From: Pardosa pseudoannulata
Lineage: Eukaryota; Arthropoda; Arachnida; Araneae; Lycosidae
DNA: 64,000 nt
Direction: 5' to 3'
Assembly (NCBI GenBank): GCA_032207245.1
Contig: CM063502.1
Span: 49,903,904-49,967,903, forward strand
The position numbers were made by a program, and so were the translations under genes. Positions 1-14,024 of the stretch are shown piece after piece. The notes beneath the pieces were generated by a model. The model saw only the letters and a program-made list of their open reading frames with translations. It did not search any database and was not told where the DNA came from. How positions within the stretch are numbered: the stretch's first letter is position 1; each line of letters opens with the position of its first letter.

Positions 1-1907
1 TCTCTTGTTATTAATCACTGAATGCTACACTTGTACAAAACACAAAGACAAGTGGGTAAATTAAGTACATCACAATATTTCAATAATGACAAAATCGAAT
101 CACACTTAAAACACCAAATGAACTAGTTAACACATTTGACTAGAATACATTCTCGAAATGCTGTACAAGTTCAATTCCTTTCTGCTGAGAATGGGAAGAG
201 GAGACAGTAATGTTGGCAACACAGACAAGATGAAAGCAAAAAATACAATGTTAGTACAAGTAAGTCTTCAATAATTTTCAATATGAGCTTATTCTTAGCG
301 CTCTGTTAAGCTTATTATATATGAAAGTGGTGATTTAAGCAAATATTCTTTTAAAAAAAACTTTGTATTTGTAATACAGTACTTTAGCAAACTTATACTA
401 AATTATAAAATAAATTTTTTTGTTAACACTCCAATACGCTTCAGATTTCTTATACACGTATTATTTATATTATAAACCCATATATGTATTTAAATTTTTA
501 ATACGAAAAATGTTTCATTATCAATTATTTAAATACATAAATGTTAACTTTTGAATTTTGAAGATTTATTCACCTCAAGACCCAAAATTAGTTATAGGTA
601 ATTGTGGAAAGCCAATCAGTATCTCACAGATACGAAGATATTCTAAGTTCTCTTTAGTAACACAAGTATTGGAGGGTTAATGGTGTTTCACAAGCATGTA
701 CTGGGGTTTGTACAGTTCCTTTCTTTACAAACTCATTAACATAAACGAAAAAATGAATAAAAAAAAGAGAGAAGGATATATATCATTCACTCTTTTACTA
801 ACACAAAAGAAAAACCTAATTAAAATCTCAGCCTGAAACATAAATTTCGACATGATGATTTAAAAAAGAAGATAAATTATGATTTCGACACATTAAAAGA
901 GTATGTTGTACATACTTAATGAGAGAGACACATTGCCTAAAGAAAACATCCTTTTCACAGGAGAGCTAAATAGAAATAACATTTTTTCAGCTGTAAAGCA
1001 GTCTTATATAAAAGGATTTTCCAAATAAATTTGGTGATATATTTTAATGAACAGGAATTTTAACTCCACCAAATATTTATTCAAAAGTTCTGAATTATAA
1101 TTATCTCGCGAAATTTTAACGGTATAGGATCATTAAATTTATCATTATAATAGAAGAAGATATAAATTCTATTCCAATTACTAAATGTATGTGTCGCCTC
1201 ATTTTAGTTTACGTTTAAATGAATTTATCCGAAATGTTTCTGAAATTATATAGTAATATATCTTCTGAATAATTAGTAAACGCTTTAAATTATCTTTTAT
1301 TCACATTTTCTTGCATATGAAAATGCTTTTAGATAAACATTACAATACATTACATATTATACATTTGACGAAATGGTAACACTAAAGGAATAAATTAACG
1401 TTCATTATGAATTTAAACGTTCGTAATCAATCTCTGTAATGAATATGTTTGATATGCATTTTGTAATACTTTTGTAATACATTTTCATTTCAGGTTGTAA
1501 ATGGGATTGCGATCTAATATTAATCATAATTGTTCAGCTACATAGTTAAATCATACAGTTATTTAGTTAAAGTTTTAGGGTTCTTTAAATAAATGGATGG
1601 TAGAGAACCGGCAGTTACAGATTAATTTTAACTGTATGTTTGTTTTGACACAAATAAAATTAAACGTTATGATAGATACCACTTGAAATAATACATATGA
1701 TGATATGAGAGAATAAAGAATTTTCTTTAAAATCATAACTGTACTTTTATGTTACTTTTTACAAGGTCATGCAGGACCTTGTAACGTCCGAATAAGAAAC
1801 TACACATAAGATTTAAATATGATGAATATTTTTACATCTAGAATAATATCAATATCTCTCAAAATATCGACCAGAAAAGCAAAGATGTAATCAAAAGTTG
1901 GTTAAAT

Positions 1908-2079
1908 CAGGAGTCGACAGACCACGGTTTGAAAGCCGCTTGTGGCTCTTTGTATATCTGCCTCTAAGTATTGAAAGAATAGGACATATGTATATGTGAA
2001 TGATTCTCTGTTGCTCCCACTCTTTATCTTGTTTTATTGACAGTTTGGTTCTTTTCTCTCGAAAGTCGACCGACCCCTG
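1908..2079. mobile_element. hAT-like MITE
   Basis: The ends are inverted: the left end reads CAGGAGTCGACAGACC and the reverse complement of the right end reads CAGGGGTCGGTCGAC. CAGGGGTCGG-type ends are typical of hAT transposons. The 8-bp flanks GGTTAAAT (1900-1907) and GTTTAAAC (2080-2087) agree at 6 of 8 bases, as expected for an old target-site duplication. At 172 bp it has no coding capacity. Confidence 0.6.
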
Positions 2080-4197
2080 GTTTAAACTAACCTTAATTAT
2101 ATCATGCAGAACGAACATGCCATTATAACTGGTTTCTGATTAGTCTGAACGAATCAGAATCCCATTATAATTATCTTGACTCATCTAGGTATTCTGGAAA
2201 CAATGTTATTACATAATTAACTAACTGTGCTTATCATATGCTTTTATTTTTTAGAGGGGGGAGGGAGAATGGAAGGATTTATTGACTATTTATTTTTGTC
2301 ACTTCAGTTAGTATAATCATTCATTTGTAAACCCTATTCTAAAACCTTCCATTATGAGGGTCAAATCTAAACGAATAGCTGCAAGTTACGTATATCTTGT
2401 ATTACAACTATTACACTTAAAAAATCATGATGATCATGCATATTATATGTTTTCCTTATCAGGAAACGTAAACCGTATTCGTTCAAACTTACTGCGTGAA
2501 TTTTGCACAAACTTGAAACTTACATACGATTATTACTCACGAATTTTGTAAAGTATAAATATGGGAACACATCTAAAAGTGTCATAAAAATCTTTCTTTT
2601 CCCTCGCATGCTTGAGTGTTTTGATACTCAAATTATCATAGCCTGGCTAACATTAAAAATTTTGATGCATATATTAACAACAAATTTAAGTAGTTATTTT
2701 TGTATTAATATAATACATTTTTTTTAAAAGTGAGGGAGAAAAGGTTACTATCAGATTAGCAGTCGGGCAGAAAATACTCTAACTATGCACCTTATGGTAA
2801 ATTTCATTTATTTTACTTTAGTGTCTTAGTATGCTCATCAGTTGTTTTCAGGTTTAATACGCTCCTGGTACTGCATCAATTTAAAAAACATCCACGCGTT
2901 AAATTTGAACAAATGCGGTTATAATATAATGATCCATACGTAGTATGTAATTCACAAAAATGTATGTTAAACAAAGATTGATTTATGGTAAGCAATACAC
3001 ATTATAAATCTAGATACATAATGTATTGATGAACAAGCAGCCAAAACTTTCGAAAAGCATTTAGAAATAAAGTTGTTATATACAACATAATGTTTGATAA
3101 GGTATTAAATTTTATTATGAAAAGTAAAACAATTTTTTAAAATAAGTTAAATTTGGATGATTTCAAATGCTTTTCTAATTATAAAAATTAGTTTCTCTTT
3201 TGCTTTTGCAGTAAGAAAAAAACTGCAAACATAAGAATTACAAGCTGTTATTTCATTTAAAAGTCTAAACAAAGATTAATAATTATATAATTATAAGGTT
3301 ATGTATATAAGATTATATAATTATATTTATTACATATAAATGCATAGATTTGAATATTTTTGAGACAATTTTATTATAAATCTCTTTGTATGACTTCATG
3401 ACTTAACTAAAAAAATCTATTTTCATGAAGTAACTGAATAAGTTATATGTAGAGATATATAATATATAAATATTATTTTATTTCTTTTTTGGTGCTTAAT
3501 TAAATAAATAGTTTTTATAGCAAATATTTTTCATTAAGTTTAATAAGTATTGAAATGTTTGTTCATTTTTAAAAGAAATGTTCATAAACTCATAAATCAT
3601 AACTATTGTCTTTAAAACTTTTCAAACTATTTATTAGATTTTTAATATGCATTACAAAAGCAAATTATGTTTGCAAAAATTCAAATTTAGAGTATCGAAA
3701 ATGTCTTTAAAAATTTATTTAAAATACAACATGTCTGCTTTAAATGTCTCCGGTAAATGAAATATTTTCTAATGTTTCGAAGCTATTATTCAAATAGAAG
3801 GTCAGTTTCAATAATATATGATATTCAGAAACCAACGTGGTTATGTCCAATTTTTGATAGTTCTGATTTTTAAAATTTTAAATGGAATAAATAACATTAT
3901 TTATTTTGCTCTTTTCTTCCACAATAATTATAAATGTTGAATAAAACTTTTGATAAACAAAAAATTTAAAAATATAGGTGTTAAAAACATTATCTTATTT
4001 TTCTCTTGGACTTAACCGCATTGTCTTCTGAAGTTTCTTAAAATAAATTTCCTTTAAACAAAAATATCCTATCATATTCTAAATTCCTGAATATAACACA
4101 TATCAATCTTTTAAAAAAATTAGAAACAAAAAATTACCTAATAATACTTTTAATTTCAAAATTTTCATTATACTAAATGTTTAACACTTCTCCTTTA

Positions 4198-4967
4198 TTA
4201 ACCGTTTGAGTGCGGAGAAGCGCTATCGTGCTTCGCTTGTTATGTGCCAAAAATGCGGAGAAGCGCGGTAGCGGTTCTCTTGTTTTGTACCGAAAATGCG
4301 GAGACGCTGCTGTTGGTTAGTATAATTTTCGCATCTATTGAGAGCAGTTGAATTCATATCAATCGCAGTTTGTATTCATTTTACTCAGTTGTGATTTTTA
4401 ATAATATAAGAATTAAAATAAAATACAGTGGTAAGTAGTAATGCAGTAGAGCCGTGGATTGTGGTACGGTAGACAAAATGAGCGTGTTTTATTTATTTAT
4501 TTGTAGTAAAAAAAAACCTTTTCGTTGTTGTATAGAAATTAGAAACTGTTTTCACTTTCTCAACAAGTGTTATACTGATCATTATTGATGCTATAGAGGA
4601 AAAATAGTTAGCAAACAAAAATGCCGCAGGAAGACTACCAATAAGTACAAAGTTTTCTTTAGGAAATTTGCCTGGGCGAAACTTGTGACAATGTGATGTA
4701 TACAGTAAAATAAATGGTAATGGAATTAGACGATCCAACTTAATTTGCGCTATAAGTAAAAAAGCAATTCATGGAATTTGAGCAGTAAAACATTCTTGTA
4801 ATAAGTGAGAATAAAGAATATTTTTGTTAGTAAAAATTACTTGTTACATAATAATAAGAGTTAATTATAACCATTTATATTGTTCTCCAAAATAAAAAAT
4901 TACTACGCATTTTATTCCGCACTGTTAGCATATATATTAGAAAACTCTACAGCACTCAAACGGTTAA
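4198..4967. mobile_element. piggyBac-like nonautonomous element with perfect 16-bp TIRs
   Basis: TTAACCGTTTGAGTGC at 4198-4213 is repeated exactly as its inverse at 4952-4967, including the TTAA target duplicated by piggyBac transposases. The left subterminal part holds three spaced copies of a GTGCGGAGAAGCGC-type motif (about 4209-4310), GC-rich against the AT-rich surroundings. The 81-aa minus ORF inside (4738-4493) does not resemble a transposase. Confidence 0.8.
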
Positions 4968-5641
4968 GAAATAAAGTCATGAAAATGACTTTTCGGAAGT
5001 AATCCATAAAAAGTTTAACATTACACTTCACTATGATAATAAAATAACTTTCTTTTCTTCGTTTTTACTGATGATTTTTCAATAGATGATGTATCAGATT
5101 AGGAACCATATCAAATAAACAGTAACAGAGATGATGTTAGAAAATTTTGAATAGTTTTGAAATTAAGGGGTTTGAGAAAGAGGATAATATGTAGAGAAGC
5201 CCCACCCTAAAGAGTATAATTTTTCTTTAAATTTCTTTACTCCTATCATAGAACTTATGTATTTGATTATTTAATAGAATATGTACGGACGTTGATGATG
5301 ATTTAGATGAGTCGCTGATGAATAATAAATACATAATACCAAGGCGTGGAAATATCACGAAAATGGAGGAATGCTGAATTCCTAATTTTCCTAATTACTA
5401 TAACTTATCGAAATTGATTATATTAGGTATTTTCTGGCTTTGTTTCCAAAAATTATTTTAGAACTTTTAATATACATATTTAACAGTTAGGGAATTTGTT
5501 CTTAAATGAAAGGAAAAAAGGTAATATTGTTTTTAACGGAAGATTGCTAATGAGTATCACAAAATGCGAGCATATATGATGTTTTAGCTCAATGTAAAAC
5601 TTTGATTTTTTAAAAATACAAACCCGTTCCAATCGAAAACT

Positions 5642-5815
5642 TCATATTTTGCTGATGTTCGTTAACGAGGCAATGGAGATACGTCTGCCAGTTATGAGGT
5701 GTCTAAAAGTAATTGCGACAGATATTCTTTGGCTTTCTTTTACAAAAGTCAAGAAATAAGAAGCAAAGAAAAATACCATAAGCCATTCAGAAACGCTCCG
5801 GATCGTGTGTGGCTC
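5642..5815 (-). CDS. Gene A exon 7 (TM6 and C-terminus, stop)
   Basis: The acceptor follows TTTCTACTTTAG; the stop TGA is at 5644-5642. It contains the SEW motif followed by a strongly hydrophobic TM6, then a basic tail. ATTAAA-type polyadenylation hexamers on the minus strand occur at 5471-5466 and 5275-5270; neither is convincing alone. Confidence 0.87.
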   Translation of the reverse strand, partial: EPHTIRSVSEWLMVFFFASYFLTFVKESQRISVAITFRHLITGRRISIASLTNISKI

Positions 5816-8800
5816 CTAAAGTAGAAAAGCATTGAAATAATTACATTAAAGTTAAAAAAAAAGTTATTTAACGTTAATCGTAAGCAATTAACCTATTTTA
5901 TTCCACTCTCCTATTTAAGGGTCAGCTAAAAAATAGTATGTAGAAGTTCAAATTTTACTCACTTTATCCCAGAATAATTATTTAGAGGACATGGGATGCA
6001 GGAACATATATTTTTAATTAAAATGTCATTATAATTAGTTTAGTTTTTTAATCCGAGTGTACATGAAACTTTTAGTATTGTGACGACTACACTTTTAAAA
6101 AATATAATTACTCTCAAATTTGAACAAATAAATAGGAATGAAATTGCTAAATTCTTCCATTCAATGGAAAGGTAAACGCTACAAAGCGTTTATGTAAATT
6201 ATAAACTTAGAATTATGAAACTTTGTGACCGTATAAATAGACGTATTTCTAACATTGAAAAAAATTTTAGAAATCGGATAATTTTGAAACTCTTAATTTA
6301 GCAAAACATTTGTTAATTTAAAAAATATTCTTTGTGCTTTAATTTTCAAATTTTTTTTCCTAAATTTGCCTTATAACTGAGAAATACTTCTATTTACTAA
6401 GAATTAAAAATATTACTAATATTACTAAGAATTATAAAGAAATATATTTCAAAAATATTTGGAAATTAATTTGTTTGTTAATTATTTTATGGCTATCGAC
6501 TTGCAGACATAAAAATATACTAAATACTTTTATCTGCATGACAAATTTTCGTGAAAAATTTATACTTTTCTAAAGTTAAACTGAGTTTTAATAATTTAAA
6601 TGAAGTTGAAACTTAAAATAAGTATGCCATTTATACATAATGTATATTAAATGTTAACATTCAGAAAAAAGTTACATTTTTGGACAAGTATTTATTTCAC
6701 TTATAGTTACCATAAAAACTTATTGTTTTTTCATATTTCTCATATAATTTTTGTTATAAACTGTTTGTAAAAAATCAGTTACACAATGATTTAAAATCCG
6801 AATTGTTTTCTGTTAAAGCCTTTAAGGAACAGTGATAATAACTCGTGCAGAAAAGAACAGTTTTAATAATTACTTACTTTTACAGGTGTTGCTGTAATTT
6901 CAGAATGCAAGTAAATATCTGATGACTTAGGAACTTTATCTTGAGACACAGGGGTTAATGTAGCTTAAGAACGTTAAGGAATAGATTCTTTGAGTCACAA
7001 AATTCTTTTAGGGTTAAAAAATCACTATGAAAGAATTCACTAAGCTAAATAACAAAGATAAATTTTAAAATAAAAAGGATACAAGCTGCAAAGCAAATTG
7101 AACACAAGAGGAACAATGTAAATCTTAGTAATACAATTCTGGCATTGCCTTCATAGAAGAAGAGTGATAGACAGGTCTGAAATAAAAGATATAAAGCTCC
7201 GAAGAAAAATGCAAAGAATCCTCCCAGAATATGTGGCACAAACATGGATGACGCCTAGAACAAAGATTTATGGAATGCCATATAAATTTTAAAATTAACA
7301 TTCAAGATTTTCACTTAAACTACCCTAAATATTCTTTAAAAGCTGTAACAGCAGTAAGTCAAAACTGATGTTCTACGTGTTCTCCATTAATAATTATACA
7401 CCAACATTCATAATAAAAAATATATTTGGAATGTTCCGTACGCACTTTAACTAATAATAAATTTAAAGTACCGGATAATGGAAAATAAATTATGGCAGTA
7501 AACAAGTGAAAACTTGAAAAATTATTTTAACACAAAGCAATTAATCATAGTCGTAAGTGAGTTAGTTCCTATCTTATGAGAACGCATCTGACCTTAATAT
7601 TTTAAATCATTCGAAGTGCGTCGCTATTATTTAGCTTCTTAACAAGAAAGGAATTAAAGTCAGCAGCTAATGACTTAAATTTTTTAGCTGTCATAAAAAG
7701 ATAGAGCATGTCCTTTGAGATTAGAACTAAGCAAAAATATTTTGTTTCTTTTAAAGGAAGAAAAACCATATATTTAGCTGAAGGTTAAGTTGAGATATAT
7801 TAAAAACCATTAGTTAAAACATTTTTTCTTTCGGAACTTACAATAAGTACACAAACTCATAATTCTTGCATTTCATATGTAATTAACTCATTCGTTGTGG
7901 AATGCATTAAAAAAAAGTGCATCAAAAATATGAAGCTTTTTCCTGTTTTATTTAGTGCATTATATCAATAAAGAGTTTGGGAAAATGGTATTTATAACAA
8001 AATTTTTTCTATGAAATAATTAATATATTTAATATTTTGACATGTGGAATATTAATAGAATCATTTATAATTTACACAGTTTTCACTTATAGCAAAAAAT
8101 TTCAATTTTATTCATATTTTGACAATACATAGGATAAACTTATACTAAGCATATTACAACTATACTTTGAACATCCGGATTTCATGAATTATCTACAATA
8201 TGGTGCATACAAAAGCAAAGAATTACGCATAAGCCAACATCATACTTTTTACAATACAGAGAAATAATTGCGGATAATTATACTGTATTCTTTGCCTAAA
8301 AATGGATGTATCAAGTACATAGCCTTTGGACCACTTTTTAAGATGCTCTTAACTATAATCTAGTTTAAATCTCGAATAACTTAACATTCAGACCTTGTAC
8401 CAGTATTATGTACTGTGAAAATAATTATTACATAGTGAATCTCTATTTGTTTGAAAAATGAACTTAGATTGGTTTCAGAAGAATTGAAAAATTAGTTTTT
8501 CTCCAGTCCGAAATGAGTTTGGATAATATTGCTGGAGCTTAAAATCATTTAATAAATTCATTTTTTATATAATCTAAACGGAATTATTTGTATGCATTTT
8601 TCTATTAGAAGAAAACTAGTTTTCTATTTGTGGTTAATTGATGTATTTATTCTTGTGGTATTAGGTGTCACAAAACTTATTTTTTTACGAAATAAACTTA
8701 AAATGTTGGCTATCCTATTAAATTTTGTTCTCTGTTCCCAGAATAAATAAAATATATTTTACATCTTTATCTTTACCTTTCTTAATTGAAGATTAATTAA

Positions 8801-11800
8801 TCATTCACAACTGTAGAGATATAACTTTCTAATACACTTCAGAATTCATTGTTATACAATTCTTGAGTTTATACTTCAAATTATTAATCCAATACTAGTC
8901 TATGTTATAAAATTTGTAAATGATTAAATAAATATATATGGCCTTAGTAGTTTTTTAATAAATTTTTAATGAAAATAATCAATTATTAGTAGATAACAAG
9001 GGCTTATTTTTAATAGATGAAAATGTAAATGCAATTGTAAATGCAATTGTAAATACAGATATACTGATTTTAAAATGGTTCTTACCAAACGCTCGTCTTC
9101 GTTTTTTGGCATCGAAACTCGAAAAGAAGCAACAATTATTAGGCCAGCAAATGATACAAAACCACAAGCAAGGCCTAACTTATTCAGCACGTTTAATCGC
9201 CAGTTCTTTGCTTCATTTTGGCTCGATACATGCACATAACGTACACTGGCCATAACAGAACCTGAAATAATATACAAAATTGCTTCAAAAATTTTCCACT
9301 TAAATCATTTTAAAATTCAAATTTAGAGACTGATAATTCAGAAAGGATTCAATGTATCCGACTAAAATTGTCAGACGATGTGAAAATAAAGAAAAATGAT
9401 GCAAGACATGGTTGAGTTGGCTATTTACATAAATAATTCAATGAAGAATGCTATCAAATCACTTTAAACTATATAAATTGAAGAGCTTTAATTAATTTTG
9501 TTTAATTGTATTATAAACTCCTCAGTACATGTATCACATGTTATACAATATAAAGCTTTTATTTTTATCTCAGAACGGAGGAGGTAAATAAATCTAGTTT
9601 GGTACTGCACTCTATTAATATGCTTTTAAAGTAAAATTATTCGTCTTTTCAAAAGTCTGATCAAAATTTCAAACACATAAATGGTTTAGATTTTATGAGA
9701 TAAAGAGGAGAGGTCCACATATGTGTCGCTACAGGGTTGAAGAGCATATACCTCTTATTTTCACTAACAATGGGAGTGAAGATAGCAAATAAAATATTTG
9801 TAGAGGACAATTCTACTATTTACGTGCATAAGCTTTAAAACACATATCTTCCTTTTCTTCATTTAATATATTTAAAAAGAGTAATAGTTTATCACTCAAG
9901 TTATGAAGTGATTTTTAGTATAATATTAGTGTACTATCTACATATCCAATTTTAATGAACTTTTACAAAAGCTATATTTATATATGTTGCGTTTGAGGTA
10001 TCATTTGATCTCTAAATCTAATCTAATAGTATCATATCATTCACTCAGAATCCAATAAAGTTCGGAAAAAATTTTCTTATATTCATTTTTTTTAAATTTT
10101 TGGTTTATTAGAAATGTTAACAATATGCAATATAAAAATAATAATTATTATTATCCAAGTAATGAATAAATTTTTTAGTAATTTAAAAGGAAATTTATTC
10201 TATTTAAATTGTTAAAAATCGTAAAATATTAAAGAACATGTTTGACCGTATTGGATGCTGAGTGACTGACTCGTTCACAGTTTTAAAAGAACATGAATTT
10301 TAAATGCTCCCTTACCAAAAATGTATAATATGAACTTTTATTAAATGTTTTTGTTCTCACAATGTTTGATATTAAATTATTTGATTCTAGAATTTCATTG
10401 TCAATAAGATTTTATTTTTTCTTAGGTACTTAAAGTCTCTGTTTCAGATATGCACAGTCGAAATAATATGTAACTGAATGTCATATTCTAAAAAGAAGCA
10501 GGCTCAACTAAGGTGTCCATTTACTACTTAAATTTGAACCACAAATTGATCTTACTATTCAAGTTGCATTGCTAATGCAATAAACACTTTAAAAGTAAGT
10601 TAGTAAATTTATTAACAAAAAATATTAATAAAAACATGCTTAAATTTACTTATATAAATATGCTTAAAATATATTAATATAAATATGCTTAAAATATAAT
10701 AATATAAATATGCTTAAAATATATTAATATAAATATGCTTAAAATATAATAATATAAATATGCTTAAAATATATTAATATAAACATACTTAAATTTATTA
10801 ACACATTGTATACAGGACACGTATTAGCACGTTTTCTGACGATTGATACTTGAACGCGGCACACGTACTAGTAAGGGTTAGTGTAACAACATGGTTTGTT
10901 TGTGAGTACACATATACAGGAAAACGAATCCGAATGTTCTTGTCTACTATATAGATTCTGGAAAAATTTGGAAAATAAAAATCAGTTTTTACATTATTAG
11001 TTTTATGATTGCTCTTTTCCTTTTTTATAATGTAAAAATGTTTATATCTAACATAATTCGAAAAAGTTAAAACTATATACTACTATTTCTATTTAATTTT
11101 TCATATATACGATACTATTATAAATTTATCCACTAAAAATATATATTTTGTTTACAAAAATGTTATGATTGTTATTTATATATTTCTATTTATACATTTT
11201 TTTTTATATATTTCAGTATAAAATACGAAAAGTTGGTTAAAAAATTAAAAAAATTTTCGATCTATTGAGATTTAACGGATAAACTAAATTTACGAGCAAA
11301 ATTCCCGCTCCCGGTACAATTCAGCTACGAAATGTACTCGCATACAATGTGTTAATATAAACGTGACTTTTTCCTCCATTTTAAAACATAAAAAAATTAA
11401 AAAGTAATTAATAGATTAAATTTAATGGTACTGCACTTTTAATGAAAATGGTTCAGAAACTCAATTGAAAATCATTGAAATTTCAGAATCATTGAATCAG
11501 AATCAGAATTGGTTCAGAAAATCATTGCTGCTTTGCTGTGGTATAATGTGAGCATTTTACCACAGCAAAGCAGCAATGACCTTAGCATTTCGAATATGCA
11601 CAGAAGAAATTAAACCTGACAGATTGTAATACAGTAAGAGAGAAAAAAAAACTAAAATGTAGGTATTGCGTGTCTACCTACTACTTATATAAGAAACAGA
11701 AATCGTTCTATGCGTGTTACATTTCTAATGCGATAAACACTATAAAAAAGTTAATACTTCAAATTCATAATTTATATATGCTTTGTTAATTCCTTTTACT

Positions 11801-13966
11801 GGATGGAAATGTGACTAGCAAATATAAATGTCACTGGTTGATAAAATTGTATGACACTGCAATTTTAATAAAATACCTAATTCTAGACAAAAAATTTTCA
11901 CAATTCTTAGTAGGTACGTCTACATATGTTACGTCAGAAGTACAGAGAAAAAAAATCTCAAGAAATGAATATAATTAGAAGAATGTTTCTTGGAAAATAA
12001 AAAGGCTTACAAGATACGTGATCTCAAAAAGAAATGTTTTCCATGTCACGCAAGTCATGCTTAATGCCTTTTAGATTGTTTTCAATTCATATTTATTTCT
12101 TTCGCACCTTTTCTGTTTTATTGTATCCATACTTTGAGAAGGATTCAAAGCGAGGAAAATGTTTTGTTTGTCAAATTCAAATTTATTTGATTTCTAAGCC
12201 TTAAAAAATTCATTAAAAAACTATTATAAGTTGGAATTAATATTTTGCAGTCCTCATTTCACACTTACTAATATTTCATTTATAATAAGTATACTGACAT
12301 TACTACACATATGTATTACATAATACAGAATTATTGCTTTTTTATCTTTGATTTCGGATGTATATTAATGGTAATGAACCAAACAACAAAGAAAATTAAA
12401 TGTGGAATGTTTTATACACATTTTGTTGCAATCTTTAAAATTTTACTTAAAAGAGAAATACAATACTTTTGATACATACCTACTAATGCTGTGGTATAAA
12501 GGGCTATACTGAAGAGACCATTCTGAGATTCCGCCTCGCTTTCTTGGCTGAAAAAACAGTAAAAAAATACGAGTCATACTGAAGTGTAACGATATCACAG
12601 TAGAATTACATAATTATCCATTAATTTATCAAGAAAACTACATAATTATCCATTAATTTACACGGCTATATTTAAAATACAGCTGTGTCCCTACAACCGA
12701 AATTTTATTTAGTGAAATTTTCTAAATATCACACATTCTTTTGGAAAAAAAGCAATATTTTTTTTTGTTCTCTACTCCGATCCAAGCCATTTAATGAACA
12801 TTGTTCTATTGTCTTTAACCCCTTAACTGCTCCAGACGTATATATACGTTCTATGGTGTTTACGTGTTAATTGCACCAGGCGTATTTATACGTTTTCATA
12901 AAAAATTCTGAATTCGGCATGCCGATTTTTTAGAGTACAATAAAAAATGTTACTGTAAGGATCAAATTCTACAATTGATTTTTAGAGTGAGTTTGAATAG
13001 GTCGTGAATCGAACTATCAATTGCATGAACGTATGTGGGGTATGTATTCAATCAAATTTCAGGATAAATGGCAAAATTTTATATTTAGCATTCTTTAATT
13101 TACATTTTTTCATCTTTTTCCATTATAATAATTAACATTACTTTAATTTCAGACTAACCCATAGCTCTTTTTTTTTTTATCAAAACGTAGTTGTTGAAGA
13201 AAAAGTTGGGAGAGAAACTTATTGCGTGATATTTCGTTGATTGTTAAGGGATTAATTCCCAGAAAAAAATTAAGAACAAATTACAAACTGTTTTTTTCTT
13301 CTATTTCTAAAAAAACATTTTTTTCTGTTTACAATTACTGAATGAACAAGGATGCTTTAAGGTACAGAAATGTAAAGTGTGCACAATTTTTCTATACATC
13401 AAATTTGCGTTACTTTTATTGCATATAACTAGTAAATTCATGACGTAAAACAGTTTGGTTTCTAGGCCTTTTAAAGTTCATGAAAGTATAGCTGTGTAAC
13501 TGATTTTTTAAAAAATGTTCCGAAGAATTTTATGTAATAAAAGTAAGATTTTCATAAAGAATTCTGTTTAAAAAAAGTAATTCGTTGTTCAAAAAATTTA
13601 TTAATCTCTAGATCATTCGTTATATGAAGACTCGACAGTAATTATAGTAAAATTTAGAATAATTTATAAATATTTGAAAAGAGACAAGCTTCATATACAT
13701 ATATTTATAAAAAAAAACATGTACAAAACACTGCAAGAAAAGAATGGAAAGCAAAGTTTTTACTAACCAGTAAGATTTATATAAGATTAATACTATAACT
13801 AAGTTCTTATTTTTGAACATGAATTATATTTTTCATTTAGGAATTAAAACTTATAAGTGGTTAAGAGAAAGAAGGTACAAAGAGTAGCATTCATAAAGTA
13901 TCCTTTCTAAAATGGGCAATCACATTACATTACATGTCATAGCTATAATGTATATATAAATATATA

Positions 13967-14024
<58 letters not shown>

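Larger units (their letters stand above)
1..5641. other. 3' flank of gene A without recognisable gene
   Basis: AT-rich sequence with short chance ORFs only. It contains the hAT-like MITE at 1908-2079, a polypurine run near 2253-2266, a 9-bp stem hairpin around 1764-1787 and the piggyBac-like element at 4198-4967. I see nothing else that I can support. Confidence 0.6.

Noticed and set aside
150..215. Acceptor-like pyrimidine tract followed by a short frame as last exon of gene A
   Set aside because: Gene A already has an in-phase last exon with SEW and TM6 at 5815-5642.
4493..4738. 81-aa minus ORF inside the TTAA element as transposase
   Set aside because: No acidic N-terminus, catalytic motif or Cys-rich domain; probably chance.
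10623..10797. CRISPR-like regular repeats
   Set aside because: No unique spacers; units are contiguous and AT-rich, in a eukaryotic intron.
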